From the NCBI GenBank assembly GCA_030535355.1, contig JAUNIO010000008.1, forward strand, positions 15,788 through 67,186: 51,399 nucleotides of DNA, read 5' to 3'. Position 1 is the stretch's first letter. Every line of letters begins with the position of its first letter. Below the pieces are notes generated by a model. It was not told where the DNA came from. It saw only the letters and a list, made by a program, of their open reading frames with translations, and did not search any database. Shown in pieces: positions 43,872-51,399 of this stretch. Position numbers and translations under genes: made by a program. Origin of the DNA: a bacterium (GTDB lineage Bacteria > Vulcanimicrobiota > Xenobia > Xenobiales > Xenobiaceae).

Positions 43872-46097
43872 GTGAATAAAAAGACTTCTTCCAAAGCTTC
43901 TAAAAAAGCAAATTCTTCTGCCGCTCACGCCTCCAAGGCGCTTAGTCCCGAAACTGTCAGCTATTGGCTTGAAGAAGCCAGACAGCAGCTGGACGACGAC
44001 CACCTAGACGAAGCCATCGCTTCTTATCAAAATGCCACGCGCATCGATCCAGACTGCGAGTTCTGGGTCGAAATGGGAGAGCGCTATCTCAACGACCGCC
44101 AGCTGAAAAAAGCTTTGATCGCTTTTGAGCAAGCCAGCAAACTCGACCCCAGCAGCGCTTTCCGGGCCTCTTACTGGGATTGGCTGGGCCGCACGCGCGA
44201 GGCTATGCACGATTACAACGGCGCTCTGGAAGCCTACAGCAAATGGGCTATGGCCGCTCCCGATTCCATAGAGCCAATCGACCGTTCCGGTGCCCTCATG
44301 GTTATGCAGGAGCTGTGGACAGACCTGCCAGTACTGCGCAATGTCTATATTGAGCGCTCCCGCTATAAAGCTAACGGCAGCAGCGGTGACCTCAACCCCG
44401 ACGTCCTAGAATCTATGGCGCTGTACGCCTATTTCTTGGAAAAAGAGCTGGGCAGCAAAGAGGACCCTTCGGCCACCGAATTAGCGTATGCCACTTTGCG
44501 CGACAAATACGACAGCATAGCTATGCGCTATTTGCTGGGCTGTATTTACTACGATTTAGAGCGCTATGACAGTGCCGATACTGAGTTCGTGCGCGCTCTA
44601 AAATTGCTAAAAAAACACCCTAACTGGTGCGAGTACCGTTTCAACCTCAACTGGACAGATAAATCGGCGATTTTCATGCGGGGACGCATCGCTCAGAAAC
44701 AGCACCGCTACGAAGAAGCGCTGAACTTTTTCGATGAAAGTTTATCTGAAGAAGACAGCAGCGACATCCAGCGCAACCTAAATCCCATTTATGCGCGTCT
44801 GCGCCTGCAGTTAGATATGGGTGAGATAGATGACGCCAAAGCGGTCATCGATCAGCTCTGCTCCACTATAGACCAAATTCTCAGCACTCAGCATCAAAAA
44901 CTTCTAGAAAATATCGATATTGAGGAAGCGCAAAACGGATTAAATATCAGCGACTACCCAGAATTTTTTTCCGCGATGGTGCTGGACAAGCTGACCTCCT
45001 GGCGTCACGAGATGCGTCTGGAATGCGCTCTGCGCACCGGCAGCATTGCCCAGGCCGAGGATACTTTGCAGGAAATTCTCGACTTAGCCCATGAAAATAG
45101 CGATAGTGAAGAATCCGGAGAAGCGCAGCAGACGAAAACCGCCTCTTCCAAACAGCTGGACGCCCTGCACAGTGCTCTGGCGGGTCAGGATACTGCCAAA
45201 GCGATAACAGCCTTAAAACGCTACTGCAAATCCTATCCTAACGATGCGGAGCACTTGCTGCAATTAGCTGAAATGCTGCGCAGTACTCTGACGCCCAAAC
45301 GCTTCAGCGCAGAGCTGGAGAATCTGCTGTCCAGCCATCCCCGCAGTGAAAAACTGCTGGAATGGGCTTACGATTACTATCGCAGCCAAGGCCAGAGGCA
45401 GCGCGCTAAGCTGCTGTATATGAGCCTTCAGGCTCAAAAAGCTATAGGCTATCACCCGCCCGTCTGCGAATGGCTCTGCCCGGCAGCGCTGGAAAATCCC
45501 GCTCTAATCATGGCGGTCAGCGCCCGCGCTTTTCCTGGGGAAGGACAGCTAATCTTGACGGGGGGCGACGAATCGGTCGCGGCCTACGCGCAAATTGCCC
45601 ACAGCTATATGCGCGCTCAGTCTGAGCAGCTGAAGCTGGATAATCTGCATCAGCGCGACATTCACATCAGCCTGCGCCCATTGGGACGCAAAGAAATAAG
45701 TTTGAGCGAATTTACGCAAAGTCAGCAGAATCAAGATGAGGGAAAAAGCAGTGCCCACGAATCGCGCAGTTCAGCGCTGCAGATCTGTGACGAGCATATA
45801 GGCTTAGCTTTATTCCTGGCCATGCACAATGCACTTATCGAGGATATGCCGCGCAAGCTCACCCTGGTAGGCGGCGCTATCGATCTCTATGGCAATGTCA
45901 GCGCTTCGCCGAGCTTAATCGCCGGCTTGGAAGCCTTAGCCCAGTACGAAGGCGAATGCTGGGAGCGTTTGGTCCTGCCTCAGCAGACAGCCCCAGCCCT
46001 GCTGCAAAGCGGTATTCCCGTCTGGGGAGAGGCAGACGATATTGTCATAGGCAACACGCTGGAGCAAATTATTACATCACTGCGCGCTGAGCGCTGA
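43872..46097 (+). CDS. TPR protein fused to a catalytically inactive Lon-like protease domain
   Basis: The 741-residue protein starts with GTG at 43872; the ribosome-binding site is weak. After a Lys/Ser/Ala-rich leader come TPR-like helices (about 25-530). Residues 545-741 align by eye with the Lon S16 proteolytic domain. FPGEGQLILTGG matches the strand pair after the ATPase, YMRAQSEQL...RDIHISL corresponds to the V-R-A...RDIHVHVP stretch, and LTLVGGAIDLYGNV corresponds to A-MTGEI-LRG-VLP. The catalytic Ser is replaced (His642 in DEHIGLAL) and the catalytic Lys position is Ile683. The spacing of 41 residues is close to E. coli Lon (43). No Lon AAA module is present. A scaffold or binding role is inferred. 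Confidence 0.75.
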   Translation: MNKKTSSKASKKANSSAAHASKALSPETVSYWLEEARQQLDDDHLDEAIASYQNATRIDPDCEFWVEMGERYLNDRQLKKALIAFEQASKLDPSSAFRASYWDWLGRTREAMHDYNGALEAYSKWAMAAPDSIEPIDRSGALMVMQELWTDLPVLRNVYIERSRYKANGSSGDLNPDVLESMALYAYFLEKELGSKEDPSATELAYATLRDKYDSIAMRYLLGCIYYDLERYDSADTEFVRALKLLKKHPNWCEYRFNLNWTDKSAIFMRGRIAQKQHRYEEALNFFDESLSEEDSSDIQRNLNPIYARLRLQLDMGEIDDAKAVIDQLCSTIDQILSTQHQKLLENIDIEEAQNGLNISDYPEFFSAMVLDKLTSWRHEMRLECALRTGSIAQAEDTLQEILDLAHENSDSEESGEAQQTKTASSKQLDALHSALAGQDTAKAITALKRYCKSYPNDAEHLLQLAEMLRSTLTPKRFSAELENLLSSHPRSEKLLEWAYDYYRSQGQRQRAKLLYMSLQAQKAIGYHPPVCEWLCPAALENPALIMAVSARAFPGEGQLILTGGDESVAAYAQIAHSYMRAQSEQLKLDNLHQRDIHISLRPLGRKEISLSEFTQSQQNQDEGKSSAHESRSSALQICDEHIGLALFLAMHNALIEDMPRKLTLVGGAIDLYGNVSASPSLIAGLEALAQYEGECWERLVLPQQTAPALLQSGIPVWGEADDIVIGNTLEQIITSLRAER

Positions 46098-46126
46098 CGA
46101 CGGTATTCCGCCAGATAGGTTTCACC

Positions 46127-47674
46127 ATGCCCCCTATTTATCACCAAGAATTACAGCAAATAAAACGCCAAGCTGCCCAGCTGACGCAAGATAATCAGCA
46201 GCTCTTTATAACCCCAGAGCATCTGCTGCTCTCTCTATTAGCCGCAGAATGTCAGGCTACGCCGTTCATGGCCGAGCATTTCGCCGCTGCCAGCGTAAAA
46301 AAAGAGTTAAGCGCTTATTTAAAAAGCTACAAATCAGACAGCGACGCAACTATGCAGGAATTAGATGAACCCCTGTTTTCCCTGCGTTCCTCGCGCATCA
46401 TGCGCGAAGCCGAGGAATTGGCGTCCAGCTTCAAAGCCCCTGTAAACAGCCTGCACCTTTTGTGGGCTCTGCTCCAAGAGCACCGCTGCTGCGCGGTGGA
46501 GACTTTGGTGCGCCTGCACGTGCAGAAAGAAAAAAAGAGCGCGGACAGCGCCTCTTTCAATCTCAACGACGAATGCGATCACGTCTGCCGCGACTGGTGT
46601 ACGGAGATCGAAGCTCTGCTGGTGCGCTCCGGCTCTCAGCGCCCCACGCTGATGTCGCTAACCTCCGAAAAGCGCAGCAGCAATGCCAAATATTGGCGCA
46701 AACAGCTAACCGAAGCCAGCAAAATGCTGCTCAACAATCAGGTTATCCAGGGCACTGCGGTGGAGCGCGTGGCCAATACGCTGACCCGTTCCTGGGCCAA
46801 CGTGCTGGGCACAGACCGCCCCATGGCCAGTTTCCTGTTCGTGGGTCCCCGCGGATCGGGCAAGCGCAGTTTAGCCCGCAATATCGCGAGCTTCCTCTAC
46901 AACAGCCCCGAACGGCTCAATTCCATCAGCCTGGGAGATTTCAGCGAAGAGGTGCGCGTTTCTAAGCTGCTGCAGTCCGCGGACAGTTCCGAAAGCGACA
47001 GCAGCCAGGAAAGCGCTTTAACCCAAGTTGCCATGGAATATCCCTATTCGCTCATCTATTTGGAAGATGTGGAACGGGCCAATTCCAAGACCATGGACAT
47101 CATCCATAAGCTGCTTAAACACGGGCATATCTTGGACGCTCAGGGAAAAATCGTCGATTTCCGCGGCAACGTCATCATTCTCTCGCTCAGCATAGACCCG
47201 GTCTTCTTCGAGCGGGAAAAAGCTGTGGGCCTACGCAGCAATATGTCCGGCCCCAGCGGCACTCAAGAGAGCTATGAGCGCCTGCTCATGGAGGATTTAG
47301 AGCGGGTGCTGCGCGCCGATACTCTGGGGCTGGTAGATGAAGTGGTCTTCTTCCCGCCGCTCACCGATCAAGAGCTGACCGAGCGCGCCAAGATTTTGGC
47401 CAAAGACCTCTGCGAAAACGTGCGCCGCCAATACCGCATAGAGCTGTCGCTGGATGACAGCGTTTATGAGTTCCTGATGAAGCGCCTGCGCGATTTGGGC
47501 AAGGACACCGGCACTTTGCGGCGCATCTTTACCCGCGAGGTCAGCAACGCCGTAGCCCAGGCTCTGCTGAACAACCGTCTCAAGGCGGGCCAAAACGCCC
47601 AGCTCAAGGGACCGGAAAACGGAGAGAAGACTGCCGAAGGCCAGGCAATAAGCGTAGAAGCCCTGCCCTCCTAA
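46127..47674 (+). CDS. Degenerate Clp/Hsp100-like protein with one AAA module
   Basis: This 515-residue protein has a Clp_N-like N-terminal double repeat (about 1-150; ITPEHLLLSLLA, NSLHLLWALL). A linker leads to a single AAA_2 module (about 215-430) and a ClpB D2-type small domain (about 430-485). Walker A is GPRGSGKR at 240-247 with Arg in place of Thr; Walker B is LIYLEDVERAN with ED (313-314) in place of DE. The sensor-1 Asn is Ser355, the sensor or finger Arg is Leu402 (LGLVDEVV) and the GYVG pore loop is replaced by a Ser/Asp stretch. ATP binding may persist; hydrolysis and threading look impaired. It lies 29 bp after the TPR-pseudo-Lon gene, probably in one operon. Confidence 0.8.
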   Translation: MPPIYHQELQQIKRQAAQLTQDNQQLFITPEHLLLSLLAAECQATPFMAEHFAAASVKKELSAYLKSYKSDSDATMQELDEPLFSLRSSRIMREAEELASSFKAPVNSLHLLWALLQEHRCCAVETLVRLHVQKEKKSADSASFNLNDECDHVCRDWCTEIEALLVRSGSQRPTLMSLTSEKRSSNAKYWRKQLTEASKMLLNNQVIQGTAVERVANTLTRSWANVLGTDRPMASFLFVGPRGSGKRSLARNIASFLYNSPERLNSISLGDFSEEVRVSKLLQSADSSESDSSQESALTQVAMEYPYSLIYLEDVERANSKTMDIIHKLLKHGHILDAQGKIVDFRGNVIILSLSIDPVFFEREKAVGLRSNMSGPSGTQESYERLLMEDLERVLRADTLGLVDEVVFFPPLTDQELTERAKILAKDLCENVRRQYRIELSLDDSVYEFLMKRLRDLGKDTGTLRRIFTREVSNAVAQALLNNRLKAGQNAQLKGPENGEKTAEGQAISVEALPS

Positions 47675-47710
47675 GGCGCAGAGGCAGCTAAGCCAGCGGC
47701 TAGCCAGCTC

Positions 47711-47738
47711 CTGCCCCCAGGCTGCCAGCCTTGGGCAG
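47711..47738 (+). terminator. Hairpin after the Clp-like gene
   Basis: CTGCCC (47711-47716) and GGGCAG (47733-47738) with internal AGGCT/AGCCT form a strong GC-rich stem about 40 bp after the stop codon. The T-tract is missing. Confidence 0.5.
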
Positions 47739-47792
47739 AAACAATCCCATCTATTGCCCAGGGCTAGCCGCCCCGTCATTACTTAAATGGCT

Positions 47793-47911
47793 AATATCAT
47801 TTAGTTAGCGATCAGCTAACCTGCGAAACTATCTGACTCCCCCTAAAGGATGGGAGGGGGAGAAGTCGCGACTGCGACAGAGGGGGTGCCCAAGACTGTC
47901 GGGGAATCGAG
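47793..47911 (-). mobile_element. Truncated family A element fused to an ATPase gene remnant
   Basis: Read on the minus strand it holds the right half of family A: core CTCTGTCGCAGTCGCGACTT, the CTCCCCCT hairpin, GTTAGCTGATCGCTAAC and the end CTAAATGATATT. It matches 15975-16080 nearly base for base, so it is recent. Homology ends abruptly at 47911, where the ATPase remnant begins. Confidence 0.8.
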
Positions 47912-48141
47912 GAATTCATCGGTACTCAGCAGGCTGGCCAAATTGTCGTCCCAAGGCACCGCCAAGGAACTATCAGCGGAATATATCCACTTGACAGCGC
48001 ATTCCATGGCCCGCCTACAGAGGTCATGGCGCAGGATGCCGGATCGACGAAATAAATTTTTTCCGCAGCAGCGGCGGGTTCGGCCAAAACAGCAAAGCCG
48101 GGAACGCACCTATACCGGAAACGGTATATGCCGTCAGCCAA
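47912..48141 (-). pseudogene. Remnant of a DEXX-box (DUF234-type) ATPase gene
   Basis: On the minus strand ADGIYRFRYRCVPG matches DIADGMYRFWYRFVPG of the intact ATPase gene at 49935-51353, and the nucleotide sequences agree there (ACCTATACC, GGTATATGCCGTCAGC). In another frame DNLASLLSTDEF resembles its C-terminal DKVALLSLDDL. Internal sequence is lost and the frame shifts, so this is the decayed 3' part of a second copy. The truncated repeat element abuts it. Confidence 0.6.
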
Positions 48142-48174
48142 AAGGCTATTCCTCCTGGCGCAGAATCAAATACT

Positions 48175-49551
48175 ATGGTTTACAGATGCAGATACTGCGG
48201 GAGTTATGCCCTCAATCCAGACACAGGCAATGATGGCCACTATGACGAAGACCCCGTTTATAAATGCTCCCACTGCGGGATTAAGTGCACCCAAAACGAA
48301 GCTAGAATGTTTGCCAGGCCCGCCCAAAACGGCTCCCGAGAACAGAAAGCCATCCGCGCTGAGACTGTTAAAAACATAGCTGATCTTGACAGCTCTGACC
48401 GTATCTCTTTAATACCTGCCCGACACGAAGACCTCGACAGCGCTGACCGTATCCCTTTAATCACTGTAAAATCCGCAGACTTTGACAGCGCTCTCGCGAT
48501 ATCGCTGAACGATTCCTACAGACTCAGCAGCTCCCACGCGGTATCTTTAAACAAATCCGCCGGACCATTCGGTGTAGGCGACATATCGCTAAGCAAATCC
48601 GCCGGACCGTTCGGTGCCGGCAACGTATCGTTAAACAAGTCAGCCGGACCCGGCAGAGCCGCAGCCGACTCTCTAAATGAGTATGAGCGCCTTACCGACG
48701 CCTGGACCGCGATGAAGAACGAAGAATGGTCTGCCGCTATTCACCTCCTCAATCAAGCGCAGCCGCCTTTGACCTATCCTCTGGAATATTTAATCTTAGG
48801 CAACATCTGCCGGGGTGCCCCCTTATGTCAAGCCCCTCAGGACCTTCTGCATCTGCGCTGCCAACAGCTATTAATCCTGATTAACAACATCGATGGCATC
48901 AACTTTTATCTGTCCGAAGACGAGGATTGGGATTTTGCCGCTCTGGAACACATATATGCGGCGTTATTGCTGCTGGGACGCCAACCCGTCAAGAAGCACA
49001 AAACGGCAATCGGTGATCAGACCAACTATCTGCGCGCCAACGCCATCAGCGCATTCGCTGCATGTCTGAAGGATCGAGCCCAAGCCACTGTCAAAGTAAA
49101 ATACCATACCGCCTATCTCAAAATGGCGGTGCGGCTCCTGTACCAATGCCTGGAGTTTTCCAAGGAAAAGCAAGTTCTATTTGTCGCCCTCAAAGATAAG
49201 GAACTCAATCTTCCCACCGAATACCGCCTCCGGATCAATGCTGAAATAAAGCAACTGAACGCCGCTATTCGCCTGCACGATGCCAACTTTATCCCTGTCC
49301 GGCCTCCTCACGTTCCCATAGCCCAATTGATAAGCAGTATAAATCTCAGCTTTAATGAAGTGATGTTTATTGGTGGTCTGCTTTTCTACCTTATAGTTAG
49401 TTTTGGGCTTGGGATACTGTTGATCCTTGGTGGTCTGCCCGTCTTAGTGTGGATTATTTTGTTCAGTAATTTATTGACGATTGGTGTTCCTATATATTAT
49501 CATATACAAAATGGTACTATTATAAAGAGTTTTGACGATTATAATAGTTAA
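48175..49551 (+). CDS. Zinc-ribbon membrane protein with 14-residue tandem repeats
   Basis: The 458-residue protein starts with a zinc ribbon (C5, C8, C31, C34; YRCRYCGSYAL...YKCSHCG). A repeat region follows, including three 14-residue units (SLNKSAGPFGVGDI type, 48544-48669) preceded by looser 16-residue units rich in Ser, Asp and Ile. The middle (about 165-395) is alpha-helical, and two transmembrane helices lie near 400-420 and 425-445. Function unknown; a membrane-anchored cytoplasmic sensor or adaptor fits the domain order. No strong ribosome-binding site is seen. It occupies the accessory patch between a degraded and an intact ATPase gene, which suggests acquisition or rearrangement. 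Confidence 0.75.
   Translation: MVYRCRYCGSYALNPDTGNDGHYDEDPVYKCSHCGIKCTQNEARMFARPAQNGSREQKAIRAETVKNIADLDSSDRISLIPARHEDLDSADRIPLITVKSADFDSALAISLNDSYRLSSSHAVSLNKSAGPFGVGDISLSKSAGPFGAGNVSLNKSAGPGRAAADSLNEYERLTDAWTAMKNEEWSAAIHLLNQAQPPLTYPLEYLILGNICRGAPLCQAPQDLLHLRCQQLLILINNIDGINFYLSEDEDWDFAALEHIYAALLLLGRQPVKKHKTAIGDQTNYLRANAISAFAACLKDRAQATVKVKYHTAYLKMAVRLLYQCLEFSKEKQVLFVALKDKELNLPTEYRLRINAEIKQLNAAIRLHDANFIPVRPPHVPIAQLISSINLSFNEVMFIGGLLFYLIVSFGLGILLILGGLPVLVWIILFSNLLTIGVPIYYHIQNGTIIKSFDDYNS
48544..48669 (+). repeat. 42-bp tandem repeat, three units, within a gene
   Basis: Units begin at 48544, 48586 and 48628, each encoding 14 residues beginning SLNKSAGP or SLSKSAGP. The third unit is diverged at its end. 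Unit length preserves the frame. Confidence 0.85.
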
Positions 49552-49603
49552 TGCCGAAAGGTTCAGTTTACCGCATAGACGGTTCCAGCATTTAAGTTAA
49601 GTT

Positions 49604-49624
49604 TCTCTGGGCTTGGTCCAGAGA
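49604..49624 (+). terminator. Small hairpin after the zinc-ribbon membrane protein gene
   Basis: TCTCTGG (49604-49610) and CCAGAGA (49618-49624) form a 7-bp stem 53 bp after the stop codon, without a T-tract. Confidence 0.4.
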
Positions 49625-49657
49625 TTCATGATAGAAAAGAAAATTGGCCGAATTGAC

Positions 49658-49813
49658 GCTAAGTTACCAACAGTGCCGGTCGTTGGAAACCGTTTCTTTC
49701 GGACGTCCGTCAGCTGTCAAGGTGCGCAGCAGAACTTTCTGCAGTTTTTTGAGCTGGGCAGCGCTGAGACAGTCGGCCATCTGATTTAAAATTATCGCGA
49801 GCTTCTCTTTCAT
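49658..49813 (-). pseudogene. Possible N-terminal remnant of a tyrosine integrase
   Basis: An open frame of 51 residues starts at an ATG with a perfect TAGGAGG site 8 bp upstream. The peptide MKEKLAIILNQMADCLSAAQ continues with a Lys- and Leu-rich helix and resembles the leader helices that open many Firmicutes-type tyrosine recombinases. The integrase core is absent. It is either a truncated integrase or a genuine small protein; the similarity is from memory of the family and weak. Confidence 0.35.
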
Positions 49814-49876
49814 ACCGGTATCCTCCTAAACGGCTAGCGATTAAACGTTAATACGTGGATTCCGGCACTTTATAAA

Positions 49877-49936
49877 ACTTTTAGGGGGCGAATCAAACAG
49901 TTTTATTGTCTTGTTAACCGATGACTTAATGGCATT
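49877..49936 (+). repeat. Possible diverged family A right-end
   Basis: TTTTAGGGGGCGAATCAAAC followed by TTGTTAACC and CTTAATGGCATT resembles the family A right half with several changes. It overlaps the stop codon of the DUF234-type ATPase gene. The call is tentative. Confidence 0.4.
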
Positions 49937-51353
49937 AAAATCTGCCTAGAGGCACACTGTCATATAAATCGTCTAAGGAGAGCAAGGCCACCTTATCGGG
50001 ATCGGCATTTTTCAGCACCCAGTGAGAATATCCCGACAAGGAAAAGAAAAAATACTGCACTTCCTCATATTTTCTGTCGATAAGGCCTCTTCTTTTCAGC
50101 AAACCTTCATAAACCGATTTGTCAAGCGGTTCATTCTTGAATTTACATTCTCCAAGAACAGCTTTTTTGCCAAGAATATCAAGCCCCACCACATCTATGT
50201 CTGTCGGCAGGCGGTCATGGCCTATTCCCCACCATTTGCCCACATTGGTCACCAGACATTTAAGCTGCCCCTCCAATCCTTGGGATAAGAGGTAATATCT
50301 GCACATGTTTTCAAAGATTTCCCCCATAAAAGCATGCAGGTTATCTTTAACATACCTATTATAATATACCTCTCCCTTAGCCATTTCGATGACAGCCCGG
50401 CCCCCGGGGACGAACCTATACCAGAAGCGGTACATGCCGTCAGCTATATCGTAGCTTATTTTCTTTTTGTTTTTTTCTTCAGTTATGGCGGTTACTTTGG
50501 ACAAAACGCCTACAGTGATAAGATTTTTTATAATATACGAGAGAGCGGCAGTTGATAGATGTGTTTTATCAACAATTTCATTTACTTTATTGGCTCCGGA
50601 CGCACAGGCTTCAATTACGCTGTTATAAGCATTGACAGTCCGAAACTCTTGAGTCAGAAGATTAAACGGCTCCTCGTAAAGATATCCCGATGGCCTAAAA
50701 AAGTTATTAATTAAATTTTGGTCTAAAGATAACGCATCGTCAAATAAGGTTAAGTATTTGGCGATGCCGCCTGTGACCCCAAAGACAATGGCCTTTTCTT
50801 CATTCGTATATGCTGGCACAAACTTCGCGGCATCTAAATAGTTAAACGGCTTTAGAAATATCTGATTGGTTCGTCTGCCGAAAAGCGGGCTCTTTTCGCT
50901 GAGCACAGCTTTTTCCATAAAGCTGATTGCCGAACCGCAAATTATCAGATAGATATTGCTCTGGGAAAAAATGGCATCTATGGCAGCTTGGAATCTTGAC
51001 AAAAATGATTCGTCAGCTTCGGCGATGTAGGGGATTTCATCAAGAGCAATTATCAGCCTGTCCTCTCCACAAGCACGGGCAGCCAACCTGCAGAAATCCT
51101 CCAATTTGGTAAATTCAACTCCACCCAATTCAGGCGTTATATCTGCCACGAACTGAGCGCTCCATTTTCGCACGTTGTCTTCAAGGCTAGTTTGCACGGC
51201 TATGTAGTAAGAGGCCCTCTTATCCTTGATAAATTCCGTGATCAGCCGGGATTTTCCCACCCTTCTTCTTCCGTAAATCACCGTCATCTGAAAGCCGGGC
51301 TTATTACATGTCTCTTGCAGCACCTTTAGCTCTTTTTCACGGCCGATAAACAT
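49935..51353 (-). CDS. DEXX-box ATPase with C-terminal DUF234 nuclease-like domain
   Basis: This 472-residue protein has Walker A YGRRRVGKSRL at 27-37 and Walker B RLIIALDEIPYI near 97-108, as in the archaeal-type ATPase family. A winged-helix segment (about 240-300) precedes DIADGMYRFWYRFVPG, which marks DUF234. Residues PTDIDVVGLD and VLGECKF form a D-x(n)-E-x-K pattern of PD-(D/E)XK nucleases. AAGGAGG is 7 bp before the ATG. Such genes are common, often mobile and of unknown role. The sequence is more AT-rich than its neighbours, and a decayed second copy lies at 47912-48141, so transfer or duplication is likely. Confidence 0.88.
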   Translation of the reverse strand: MFIGREKELKVLQETCNKPGFQMTVIYGRRRVGKSRLITEFIKDKRASYYIAVQTSLEDNVRKWSAQFVADITPELGGVEFTKLEDFCRLAARACGEDRLIIALDEIPYIAEADESFLSRFQAAIDAIFSQSNIYLIICGSAISFMEKAVLSEKSPLFGRRTNQIFLKPFNYLDAAKFVPAYTNEEKAIVFGVTGGIAKYLTLFDDALSLDQNLINNFFRPSGYLYEEPFNLLTQEFRTVNAYNSVIEACASGANKVNEIVDKTHLSTAALSYIIKNLITVGVLSKVTAITEEKNKKKISYDIADGMYRFWYRFVPGGRAVIEMAKGEVYYNRYVKDNLHAFMGEIFENMCRYYLLSQGLEGQLKCLVTNVGKWWGIGHDRLPTDIDVVGLDILGKKAVLGECKFKNEPLDKSVYEGLLKRRGLIDRKYEEVQYFFFSLSGYSHWVLKNADPDKVALLSLDDLYDSVPLGRF

Positions 51354-51399
51354 GCAGCTGCCTCCTTCATCAGCATATTTTTTACTTTCCCAGATAAGC

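Noticed and set aside
47297-47779. A 160-codon open frame on the minus strand
   Set aside because: It is antisense to the Clp-like gene, whose frame has clear AAA motifs; its composition is that of a shadow frame.
2455-47911. Dispersed repeats as CRISPR or integron attC sites
   Set aside because: Copies are not regularly spaced in arrays, there are no spacers or cas or integrase genes, and the elements have inverted ends with target duplications.
1-51399. tRNA or rRNA genes
   Set aside because: I found no sequence with convincing T-arm plus acceptor pairing and no rRNA-like stretch; a covariance search could still find one.

Overview
The window (about 51.4 kb, near-even base composition) looks like a chromosomal segment of a diderm bacterium with an anaerobic, acetate-forming metabolism. 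The grounds are acetate kinase and phosphotransacetylase, a complete two-subunit glycine cleavage operon, a type IV-type pseudopilin, a SPOR-domain cell-envelope protein, System II cytochrome c biogenesis (ResB/CcsA), MscL, and several secreted proteins. No rRNA, tRNA or single marker fixes the phylum. The many zinc-ribbon, TPR and roadblock proteins suggest a poorly described lineage, but that is inference.

Layout. 1-7 kb: a coiled-coil protein with 30-residue repeats (cut by the window edge), a SAM methyltransferase, an inositol-phosphatase family enzyme, two exported or pilin-like proteins and the ResB-CcsA pair. 7-13 kb: a Ser-rich small protein, a zinc-ribbon protein, galE and a secreted prolyl oligopeptidase. 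13-16 kb: a small DNA-binding-like protein with an inverted repeat over its start, two YbjN-like paralogues and mscL. 16-25 kb (minus strand): roadblock protein, SPOR protein, ribF, gcvT-gcvH-gcvPA-gcvPB and a lipoyl/octanoyl transferase that probably lipoylates GcvH. 25-34 kb (plus): a stalk-domain exported protein with an orphan ABC solute-binding protein, then a DUF58/transglutaminase/YfhO operon. 34-42 kb: HerA-like ATPase, ackA, a TPR protein and pta. 42-47.7 kb: an NHL-repeat exported protein, a TPR protein fused to a Lon-protease-like domain without its catalytic dyad, and a Clp/Hsp100-like protein with altered ATPase motifs. 47.7-51.4 kb: an accessory patch with a truncated repeat element, the remnant of a DEXX-box ATPase, a zinc-ribbon membrane protein, a possible integrase remnant and an intact DUF234-type ATPase.

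Two signals stand out. First, the intergenic spaces carry two related families of small non-coding elements (about 220 bp, here called A and B). They share inverted ends of the AATGTCATTTAGTTA type and behave like miniature inverted-repeat transposable elements. One A copy (15857-16081) and one B copy (4381-4601) are each flanked by a perfect 10-bp direct repeat, and that B copy sits inside an A copy. Second, the neighbouring TPR-pseudo-Lon and degenerate Clp-like genes look like two AAA-protease relatives recruited together after losing enzymatic residues. This is the best candidate for an undescribed system.
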